Shown: positions 55,821 to 64,000 of the stretch, piece after piece | Layout of the letters: each line of letters begins with the position of its first letter | Position numbering within the stretch: position 1 is the first letter of the stretch | NCBI RefSeq assembly: GCF_009936275.1 | Contig: NZ_AP019797.1 | Location: forward strand, 1,541,501-1,605,500 | DNA length: 64,000 nucleotides | Direction of reading: 5' to 3' | Source of the DNA: Rhodothermus marinus | GTDB lineage: Bacteria > Bacteroidota > Rhodothermia > Rhodothermales > Rhodothermaceae | The notes under the pieces: model-generated | What the model was told of the DNA's origin: nothing | The model's database searches: none | Seen by the model: the letters and a program-made list of their open reading frames with translations, nothing else | Program-made: the position numbers and the translations under genes

Positions 55821-55921
55821 AAGACACCCGCTATCTTCAGACAACCGGGCACTTCCGACACCGGCATTTCGTTTACTCCGACAACCCGCACTACTGGAGA
55901 AAAAATTTGGCTGGAGGGACG

Positions 55922-58214
<2,293 letters not shown>

Positions 58215-58228
58215 AAGGACTGAATTGC

Positions 58229-59299
58229 ATGACCGCAGCGCGCATTGCCCGCATTCAGGAGCGACTGAGCCAGACCGACGCCGACGCCGCGCTGATCTCG
58301 GCGCTTCCGGACATCCGATGGGCCTGCGGCTTCAGCGGCTCGAACGCGCTGCTGCTGGTCCGACGTGACGGGGCGCATTTTCTGACGGACGGCCGTTACA
58401 CCACCCAGGCCGAACAGGAAGTACAGGACATTCCCCGGCACACGGCCGGCCCCGATCTCATGCGTTACGCGGTAGCGCAGGGACTGCTGGAAGGCGTTCA
58501 ACGCCTGCTCTACCAGGCCGACCACCTGACCTGCGCCCGCCTGCGGGCGTACCAGGAACTGCTTCCGGATATCGAGTGGATCGGCGTGGAAAACTGGCTG
58601 TGCGAGCTGACGGCGGTCAAGGACGAAACCGCCCTGCAGGCCATCCGCCAGGCTCAGGTCATCACGGAACAGGTCTTCGAAGAAATCCTGCCGTTGATTC
58701 GCCCGGGCACTACCGAGCGCGAGCTGGCGGCTGAAATCGTCTACCGCCATCTGCGGCGGGGCGCCGAGCGCATGGCCTTCGATCCGATCGTCGCTTCGGG
58801 CCCGAACAGCGCCCTGCCGCACGCCCGTCCTACCAACCGGGCCTTCGAAGTGGGCGACGTCGTGCTGCTGGACTTCGGCTGCCACGTGGACGGCTACGCG
58901 TCCGACATGACCCGGACCGTCGTTATTGGCCCGCCTTCCCGAAAAGTCGAGCAGGTCTATGAAACGGTCCGTGCAGCCCAGGAGGCCGCGCTGGCGATCG
59001 CCCGTGCCGGCATAACGGCCGCCGAGCTGGATCAGGCGGCCCGCTCGGTGATCGAAGCGGCCGGGTGGGGCGAGTACTTCACCCACAGCCTGGGGCATGG
59101 CGTCGGTCTGCAGGTGCATGAATGGCCACGGATTGCCTCCGGCAACGAGGAGTTGCTGCCTGTCGGTGCGGTCGTCACCATAGAGCCCGGCATCTACCTG
59201 CCCGGACGTTTCGGCATTCGCATCGAAGATCTGATTGTACTGAAGCCCGACGGCCACGAGAACCTCACCCGCCTGCCCCGTACGCTGCTCATCCTGTAA
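58229..59299 (+). CDS. M24-family Xaa-Pro aminopeptidase/dipeptidase
   Basis: A dimetal aminopeptidase of the pita-bread fold that removes residues before proline. The metal ligands are visible: two Asp in VLLDFGCHVDGYASDMTRTVVIG, His in FTHSLGHGVGLQVHEWPRI, and two Glu in VVTIEPGIYLPGRFGIRIEDLIVL. The N-terminal creatinase-like domain (RIARIQERLSQTDADAALISALPDIRWACGFSGSNALLLV) is present. The ATG at 58229 gives 356 residues. It begins 14 bases after guaB and ends three bases before the glycosyltransferase. Confidence 0.94.
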   Translation: MTAARIARIQERLSQTDADAALISALPDIRWACGFSGSNALLLVRRDGAHFLTDGRYTTQAEQEVQDIPRHTAGPDLMRYAVAQGLLEGVQRLLYQADHLTCARLRAYQELLPDIEWIGVENWLCELTAVKDETALQAIRQAQVITEQVFEEILPLIRPGTTERELAAEIVYRHLRRGAERMAFDPIVASGPNSALPHARPTNRAFEVGDVVLLDFGCHVDGYASDMTRTVVIGPPSRKVEQVYETVRAAQEAALAIARAGITAAELDQAARSVIEAAGWGEYFTHSLGHGVGLQVHEWPRIASGNEELLPVGAVVTIEPGIYLPGRFGIRIEDLIVLKPDGHENLTRLPRTLLIL

Positions 59300-59302
59300 G
59301 CC

Positions 59303-60592
59303 ATGCGCCGGGTGCTGCTCATCGCGTATTATTTTCCCCCGATGGGGCTCAGCGGCGTGCAGCGCATGGCCAAGTTCGCCCGCTACCTGCCGGACTACGG
59401 CTGGGAACCCATCGTGCTGACCGTCCACCCCGGCGGCTACTTCGCCTACGACGAGACGCTGCTGGCCGAAGTGAAAGCCGCCGGCGTTTCCATTCACCGG
59501 ACCCTTTCCCTGGACCCGACCCGTCTGTTTCGAGGCCGAAAGCCGGTTCCATTGCCTGCCGAATCCATCCGGCGACGCTGGAGTCGGCTCAACGGCTGGC
59601 TGTTCATACCGGACAACAAGATCGGATGGCTACCGCCAGCCGTCTGGACCGGCCGACGCCTGATCCGCTCGGCCCCGATCGACGTGATTTTTGCCTCGGC
59701 ACCACCGGCCACGGCCCTGCTGATCGGCGCGCTGCTGCAACGGTGGAGCGGTCGCCCGCTCGTGCTCGACTATCGCGACGACTGGCTGGAAAACCCCCGC
59801 CAGATCTATCCCACCCGCTGGCATCGCCGACTGCATGCCCGGCTGGAACGATGGACACTCCGACACGCCGCCTGCGTCACCACAATCAATCCACACTTGC
59901 AACAGGCTATCGCACAACGCATCCCACCCGGGGGGCCGTCCGTCCATGTGATTCCGCACGGGTTCGATCCGGCCGACTTCGAGGCTGTGGCCCCGGAGCC
60001 GCGCTCTGACCGCAAACTGCGCCTGCTCTACAGCGGCGTGTTCTACGATGCCCAGCAGCCGGACGACTTTCTCCGGGCGCTGGCCCGGTGGCTGGCGGAG
60101 CAGCCTGAGGCACGCGCCCACATAGAGGCCGTTTTCGTCGGACTCGTTCCACCCCACACGCCCGCGCTGATCGACCGGCTGGGGCTGCACGATGTGGTGA
60201 CGCTGCGCGGATACCTGCCACATCGCGAGGCCATTGCTGCATTGAAGGCGGCCGACGTGCTCTGGCTGACGGTTGGCGAGCAGCCAGGCGCTGCCGGCAT
60301 CAGTACGAGCAAGCTGTTCGAGTACATCGGAACCCGCAAGCCCATTCTGGCGCTGATACCGGAAGGGGTAGGGCGGCAGGTACTCGCCGAGTACGGCGCG
60401 GCTTACCTGACACCCCCGCACGACGTGGAAGCCATCGTGCAGGCGCTGCAACGTCTGTACGAAGACTGGAAGAGCGACCGGCTGCCGAGCGGAAATGCTT
60501 CGATAGTGGCACGATACGATCGACGGCGGCTTGCCGGTCAGCTGGCTGCCCTTCTGGAAGAAACCTTGCAACAGACATGCAAAAGCGCCTGA
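59303..60592 (+). CDS. Glycosyltransferase, GT-B fold (family 4-like)
   Basis: A 429-residue enzyme that probably transfers a sugar onto a lipid- or polysaccharide-linked acceptor. The N-terminal domain starts RRVLLIAYYFPPMGLSGVQRMAKFARYLPDYGWEPIVLT; the C-terminal donor domain has LRLLYSGVFYDAQQPDDFLRALARWL and the nucleotide-sugar block GISTSKLFEYIGTRKPILALIPEGVGRQVLAEYGAAYL. There are no membrane segments. No neighbouring polysaccharide cluster is seen, apart from galE six kilobases upstream. Its 3' end overlaps the RsbW-like gene by 16 bases. Confidence 0.9.
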   Translation: MRRVLLIAYYFPPMGLSGVQRMAKFARYLPDYGWEPIVLTVHPGGYFAYDETLLAEVKAAGVSIHRTLSLDPTRLFRGRKPVPLPAESIRRRWSRLNGWLFIPDNKIGWLPPAVWTGRRLIRSAPIDVIFASAPPATALLIGALLQRWSGRPLVLDYRDDWLENPRQIYPTRWHRRLHARLERWTLRHAACVTTINPHLQQAIAQRIPPGGPSVHVIPHGFDPADFEAVAPEPRSDRKLRLLYSGVFYDAQQPDDFLRALARWLAEQPEARAHIEAVFVGLVPPHTPALIDRLGLHDVVTLRGYLPHREAIAALKAADVLWLTVGEQPGAAGISTSKLFEYIGTRKPILALIPEGVGRQVLAEYGAAYLTPPHDVEAIVQALQRLYEDWKSDRLPSGNASIVARYDRRRLAGQLAALLEETLQQTCKSA

Positions 60593-60981
60593 AAATTGCC
60601 AGCCGATTCGAAGAAATGGAACAGGCACTGCTCCAGATCGAAGCGCTGGTGCGCACCCTTCATTTTTCCCCCGAACTGATCGACCGGCTGCTGGTCGTGG
60701 CCAGCGAGGCCATCACCAACGCCATCCGCCATGGCAATCGCGAAGACCCTGCCAAACAAGTGCACATCACGCTGGACACCCGGGACGACACCATTGAGCT
60801 CTGCGTGGAAGATGAAGGCCCGGGTTTCGATCGCGAACGCATTCCCCGCTACAATCCGAACGACCCCGAAATGCTGCTTCGTCCCTACGGACGCGGCCTT
60901 TTTCTGATGGAAGAGCTGGCCGACGAGGTTTTCTACGAAGACGGCGGGCGACGCGTGCGCATGCGCCTGCACCGCCGCTAA
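60577..60981 (+). CDS. RsbW-like ATP-binding anti-sigma/serine kinase
   Basis: A 134-residue GHKL-fold kinase of the RsbW/SpoIIAB class. The N-box is VVASEAITNAIRHGN, G1 is VEDEGPGFD and G2 is YGRGLFLMEELADEVFYE. Such proteins phosphorylate anti-anti-sigma factors and bind sigma factors in stress or surface-signalling switches. No partner (STAS protein, PP2C phosphatase or sigma factor) is in the window. The overlap with the glycosyltransferase suggests co-translation. It overlaps the convergent miaA stop by four bases. Confidence 0.9.
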   Translation: MQKRLKIASRFEEMEQALLQIEALVRTLHFSPELIDRLLVVASEAITNAIRHGNREDPAKQVHITLDTRDDTIELCVEDEGPGFDRERIPRYNPNDPEMLLRPYGRGLFLMEELADEVFYEDGGRRVRMRLHRR

Positions 60982-61901
60982 TCGAGTTTGATCCACTCGA
61001 AGTCGAAACGCCGGAACCAGGTGAGCTGGCGCTTTGCGTACCGCCGGGTGTTGCGCTGAATCAGGCGCCGCATGGTTTCCCGATCGTACGCACCCTGCAG
61101 ATAGCCAATGACTTCCTCGTACCCGATCGTGCGCAGCACATCCAGATCCGGACTGTAGCCTGCCTCCAGAATCCCACGGACTTCCTCGACCAGTCCGGCC
61201 GCCAGCATCTGATCCACCCGGCGATTGATCCGCTCGTAGAGCACAGGCCGATCACGATAAAGCACGATGGTTCGAAACGTGTAGGGCGAAGGTCTGTGGT
61301 GCCGGTGGTAATAGGTGATGGGCCGGCCGGTGCCATGATAGACTTCCAGCGCCCGGATGACCCGCTGCGTCTTGGTGGAATCCAGACGGGCGGCGGCCTC
61401 CGGGTCGACGCGCTGCAATTCGGCGTAGAGCGCTTCCGGTCCTTCGGCGTGAATCCGCTCGTTGAGCCAGCGACGGACGGCCGGATCGACGTCGGGGATT
61501 TCCGCCAGCCCGAACTGCAGCGCGTAGAGGTAGAGTGTGGAACCGCCTACCACGAGCGGGACGTGCCCGCGGGACAGGATTTCGCCAATGCGCTCCCATG
61601 CGGCAAAGGCGAAGTGCCCGGCCGAAAACGGCTCGTCCAGATCCAGTTCGTCGATGAAATGATGCCGCACGCGCTGAAGTGCCTCGTGAGGCGGTTTGGC
61701 CGTCCCAATGGTCATCTGACGATAGATCTGGCGACTGTCGGCCGAGATGATTTCGGCCTGCAACGCTTCGGCCAGCTCCAGACTCAGATCCGTCTTGCCG
61801 ACCGCCGTCGGTCCGGCCAGAATCAGGAACGGTCCCTGCTCGGACAGATGTCGCCGTTGCCAGGCGGCCAGTTCGGTAAGGATTTCCTTTGGAGCGGTCA
61901 T
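60978..61901 (-). CDS. miaA: tRNA dimethylallyltransferase
   Basis: Adds a prenyl group to A37 of tRNAs reading UNN codons. The P-loop is FLILAGPTAVGKTDLSLELAEAL, followed by EIISADSRQIYRQMTIGTAKP, HHFIDELDLDEPFSAGHFAFAAWERI and VVGGSTLYLYALQFGLAEIP. The C-terminal block has TIGYEEVIGYLQGAYDRETMRRLIQRNTRRYAKRQLTWFRR. The ATG at 61901 gives 307 residues, the normal size. It stands alone on the minus strand. Confidence 0.96.
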   Translation of the reverse strand: MTAPKEILTELAAWQRRHLSEQGPFLILAGPTAVGKTDLSLELAEALQAEIISADSRQIYRQMTIGTAKPPHEALQRVRHHFIDELDLDEPFSAGHFAFAAWERIGEILSRGHVPLVVGGSTLYLYALQFGLAEIPDVDPAVRRWLNERIHAEGPEALYAELQRVDPEAAARLDSTKTQRVIRALEVYHGTGRPITYYHRHHRPSPYTFRTIVLYRDRPVLYERINRRVDQMLAAGLVEEVRGILEAGYSPDLDVLRTIGYEEVIGYLQGAYDRETMRRLIQRNTRRYAKRQLTWFRRFDFEWIKLD

Positions 61902-61940
61902 TTTTCTCTGGAAAACCGGAAAACTTTTTACACGCAGGGC

Positions 61941-61970
61941 TTGCGCACGGCGGCACAATTTTTATAATTG
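61941..61970 (+). promoter_or_regulatory. Promoter before the small membrane-protein gene
   Basis: TTG (61941-61943), 19 bases, then TATAATTG (61963-61970), one mismatch from TAnnTTTG and also a perfect TATAAT. It lies about 50 bases before the ATG at 62021. Confidence 0.55.
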
Positions 61971-62020
61971 GTTAACAGGAACGTGGCGGAAGCGATTTTC
62001 TTCAGGACGATCGGGAGATC

Positions 62021-62266
62021 ATGGACTGGGTCTATCAGGTCATCGGGGTGTTGCTGGCACTGGCGCCCATGATCGTGGGGACGATCCTGTGGCACTTCAT
62101 CTGGAAGAACAACGATTCCGGCTCGTCACAGGACCCTCCGCCTCCGGGTGATCCGTGGCGGCGGCCGGTACCGCCTCCGCCGAGGCTGCACGGCGATCGG
62201 GGGCCGCGTTCGTCCGAGCGGCCGCGCGTGACCATGCCGCGCAAGCCCGTCCGCCTTTTACGCTGA
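62021..62266 (+). CDS. Small single-pass membrane protein, unknown function
   Basis: An 81-residue protein. Residues 1-28 form one hydrophobic helix (DWVYQVIGVLLALAPMIVGTILWHFIW). The rest is Pro/Arg-rich and probably disordered (SQDPPPPGDPWRRPVPPPP), ending in a basic tail. A good promoter and GGGAG just before the ATG support a real gene. No family is recognised. Its convergent neighbour, the recombinase, ends 21 bases away. Confidence 0.65.
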   Translation: MDWVYQVIGVLLALAPMIVGTILWHFIWKNNDSGSSQDPPPPGDPWRRPVPPPPRLHGDRGPRSSERPRVTMPRKPVRLLR

Positions 62267-62287
62267 AGTCTGCTTCAGGCGCCGGTT

Positions 62288-63217
62288 TCAGAGGTGCACG
62301 TAGTCGGCGGCGTTGTCGTCGAGAAAGTCCTGCTGGTGCACGTAAACCATCGTGGTCTGGATGTCCGCGTGCCGTGCCTGAGTCCGCACCTTGTGCAGCG
62401 GCGCGCCGCCCTGTACGGCCAGCGTGATCCCCGTGTGACGGAGCGTATGCGCGCCGATACGTCGATCCAGTCCGATCTCCCTGGCCAGTCGTGCCACGAT
62501 GTTGTAGATGCTCTGCGCCGAAAGCCGCCGGCCCCGTGAGTTGTTCGAGAAGCTGCGCCAGACCGGACCCCGTGCTTCGCCATAAAAGGCCGCCAGCCGC
62601 TCGAGCGACGTCATGCAGTGCGGCGGGATCTTGACGATTTCCTCGGTGCCTTTCTTTGTGCGCGGCAGCCGGAGCACGTAGTGCGCACCGATCTTGCGAA
62701 TGTGCTCGAAGTTCATGGCGGCCGCCTCGCTGCGTCGCAGCCAGCAGTAGAGTAGCACGCGCACAAGCGCTTCGTCCCGAATGCCCGTGCGGGGATGCGC
62801 CCGCGCCGCCTCCAGCATCTGACGAGCCTCCTCGCGCGAAAGCGTCACGATGTGGCGCTCTTTCGAGGCGCGGGGCAACTGCACCAGGAGCCGGACCACC
62901 GGCGAGCGGTCGACCAGTTCGACGGCCTCGGCCCATTTGAAGAACGAACTGACCGCGGCAATCTTGCGTCGGAGCGTATTTTCGGCGCAACCGCTGCGCT
63001 TGAGGTGCTCGATGTAAAGGTTGACGTGTGCGAAGGTGACGCTGCGTACGTTCTCCAGCGAAAGCCGTCCGTCTTCGAAGAAGAGGCCGAAAAATTCTTC
63101 CAGGTCGTTGCGGTAGGCGCGGCGCGTGTTTTCCGAGCGACAGCGCGAGAGAAACAGCGGCAGCAGATCGTCGGCAAAGGCGCTGGCTGCAGGCAGCGGC
63201 AGTTTTTCGGGCAGCAT
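62288..63217 (-). CDS. Tyrosine recombinase, XerC/XerD-like
   Basis: A 309-residue site-specific recombinase. The SAM-like N-terminal DNA-binding domain spans about 10-105 (FLSRCRSENTRRAYRNDLEEFFGLF). The catalytic domain carries the full R-K-H-R-H-Y set: Arg in LLYCWLRRSEAAAM, Lys in RTKKGTEEIVKIP, His and Arg in GAHTLRHTGITLAVQGG, His in ARHADIQTTMVYVHQ with the nucleophile Tyr. Size and lack of phage neighbours favour a chromosomal Xer-type enzyme for dimer resolution, but a solitary integrase is possible. No att-like repeats are seen. Confidence 0.9.
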   Translation of the reverse strand: MLPEKLPLPAASAFADDLLPLFLSRCRSENTRRAYRNDLEEFFGLFFEDGRLSLENVRSVTFAHVNLYIEHLKRSGCAENTLRRKIAAVSSFFKWAEAVELVDRSPVVRLLVQLPRASKERHIVTLSREEARQMLEAARAHPRTGIRDEALVRVLLYCWLRRSEAAAMNFEHIRKIGAHYVLRLPRTKKGTEEIVKIPPHCMTSLERLAAFYGEARGPVWRSFSNNSRGRRLSAQSIYNIVARLAREIGLDRRIGAHTLRHTGITLAVQGGAPLHKVRTQARHADIQTTMVYVHQQDFLDDNAADYVHL

Positions 63218-63305
63218 AGGCCGACCTCGTCTGGTTTGTGCCTCAACTTAACAAAAAAGCAGCAGGCGTGCCAGTCCGGAGCTGCGGGGTAACCTTTCCG
63301 ATGGC

Positions 63306-63337
63306 TTGAGAAGTCCGGCCTTCCATTTTTAGGTTGA
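63306..63337 (+). promoter_or_regulatory. Candidate promoter upstream of the SWIM-protein gene
   Basis: TTG (63306-63308), 21 bases, then TAGGTTGA (63330-63337), close to TAnnTTTG. The predicted transcript would start about 150 bases before the SWIM-gene ATG and just before a small open frame at 63371. Confidence 0.4.
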
Positions 63338-63370
63338 AAGCATGCCGGATGTTCAGAAAGGACCTGCTGT

Positions 63371-63442
63371 ATGAAAAAGTGGCTTCAGAGCTGGTGGCGA
63401 CGGATAAGGGACGTAACTGACCGATCCTGCGGAACCTATTGA
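63371..63442 (+). CDS. Possible 23-residue small protein
   Basis: A short frame, ATG 63371 to TGA 63440-63442, encodes a basic, tryptophan-rich peptide beginning MKKWLQSWWRRIRD. It has AGAAAGGA about nine bases upstream and a promoter-like element before that. It could be a small membrane-active protein, an upstream leader of the SWIM gene, or chance. Confidence 0.35.
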   Translation: MKKWLQSWWRRIRDVTDRSCGTY

Positions 63443-63491
63443 CCACCGGCTATATCTCCCTCGAAAAAGAAACACGAACGCTTTTTCCAGC

Positions 63492-64000
63492 ATGGCGCAG
63501 AAGCAGACCCGGCCTGAAATACTGCGCCTTTCCGAGGCCGATATCCGGCGCCGCACCACCGGTAAGACATGGGTGCGTGGCCTGCAGTACTTTCAGGAGG
63601 GCCACGTCCTGCGGGCTGTCTGGCGAGGCGCGACGCTGACCGCCGAGGTGCAGGGCAGTGAGTACATGCCCTACGTCGTACACGTCTCGTTCACACCGGA
63701 AGGCAACCTGCAAACAGCCACCTGCACCTGCCCCTATGAGGGGTTGGGCGACTGCAAACACATCGTGGCCGTGCTGCTGTACCTGCTTCATCATGCGCAG
63801 GATGTTCCGCAGCGTGCTTCGCTTGAAGAACTCCTTGAAAGCATGAGCCGTGAGGAACTGATTGAACTGATACATCAGCTGGCGGCCACTCACCCCGAGG
63901 TCATCGAGTTGATCGAGACGTTCAGGCATGTCCCCCGAGTAGAAAGCAACGCCCGGTCTGGTTTATCTCCTGAGGTGGATGTAGCCGCACTGGTCCGAAG
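63492..64000 (+). CDS. SWIM zinc-finger protein (5' part, runs off the window)
   Basis: An open frame from ATG 63492 continues past the window end with at least 169 residues. Residues 10-110 match the SWIM-domain layout: RTTGKTWVRGLQYFQEGHVLRAVWRGATLTAEVQGSE...PYVVHVSF, then the zinc ligands CTCPYEGLGDCKHIVAVLLYLLHH (CxC...CxH). Such N-terminal domains bind nucleic acid or protein and often precede SNF2-type helicases or stand alone beside them. The following LEELLESMSREELIELIHQLAATHPEV is helical. The remainder lies outside, so helicase fusion cannot be judged. Confidence 0.85.
   Translation, partial: MAQKQTRPEILRLSEADIRRRTTGKTWVRGLQYFQEGHVLRAVWRGATLTAEVQGSEYMPYVVHVSFTPEGNLQTATCTCPYEGLGDCKHIVAVLLYLLHHAQDVPQRASLEELLESMSREELIELIHQLAATHPEVIELIETFRHVPRVESNARSGLSPEVDVAALVR

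Noticed and set aside
62288-63217. Prophage or integrative element suggested by the tyrosine recombinase
   Set aside because: No phage, transfer or toxin genes, no flanking direct repeats and no tRNA end nearby. The protein has Xer-like size and motifs.

Overview
The window is one dense, GC-rich stretch of bacterial chromosome. It carries 56 firmly or fairly supported protein genes, two more tentative ones, a partial gene at the right edge and one tRNA. There is no rRNA, CRISPR array, insertion sequence or recognisable prophage, and no gene-free gap longer than 300 bases. Several signs point to a member of the Bacteroidota/Rhodothermota side of the tree, probably a thermophile such as Rhodothermus. 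These are a secreted protein with a type IX secretion C-terminal sorting domain, promoters of the TTG / TAnnTTTG type, few strong Shine-Dalgarno sequences, a TrpB2-type tryptophan synthase, a DUF1931 histone-fold protein, and the typical trio of SurA/PpiC-like isomerases beside a MoxR ATPase. The genus is inferred from style and was not checked by database search.

Left part (1-12.4 kb): gpsA; an AlbA-type regulator; a type IIA topoisomerase pair (parC/parE-like); a drug/metabolite exporter; tRNA-Lys(CTT); and a five-gene metal-uptake operon on the minus strand (DtxR/TroR regulator, TroA-like lipoprotein, ATPase, and two permeases that each carry a fused C-terminal winged-helix-like tail).

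Middle left (12.4-30 kb): a triple-CHRD secreted protein; a thioredoxin-like protein; fxsA; a ferredoxin-NADP reductase; the MoxR/SurA/PpiC/PpiC periplasmic folding operon; gltX; an rRNA/tRNA methyltransferase; cmk-rpsA; an HD hydrolase; trpB2; and a ZIP metal transporter.

Middle (30-40 kb): a stress and proteostasis neighbourhood. It contains Hsp20, a DUF5335 protein, a DUF1931 histone-fold protein, a ClpP-fold membrane serine protease overlapping a rhomboid protease, a Kef-type antiporter, and a membrane protein whose N-terminal half looks like a metzincin with a broken active site. An aldehyde dehydrogenase and an aminotransferase follow.

Right part (40-64 kb): mostly plus-strand information processing. 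prfB with a programmed +1 frameshift; nadB; the rimP-nusA-infB-rbfA-truB-ribF operon; rpsO-pnp; an M16 peptidase; galE-scpA-scpB-rluB-guaB-pepP-glycosyltransferase-RsbW-like kinase; miaA; a small membrane protein; a Xer-like recombinase; and a SWIM zinc-finger protein cut by the window end.

The least explained signal is a short dispersed sequence, core CCGTTATTGCAATGC. It spans the start codons of prfB and galE as 22 identical bases, recurs as 16 identical bases in an AT-rich island inside scpB, and appears in a diverged form just before parC. The degenerate-metzincin membrane protein and the leader palindromes around the DUF5335/DUF1931 genes are the next most interesting.
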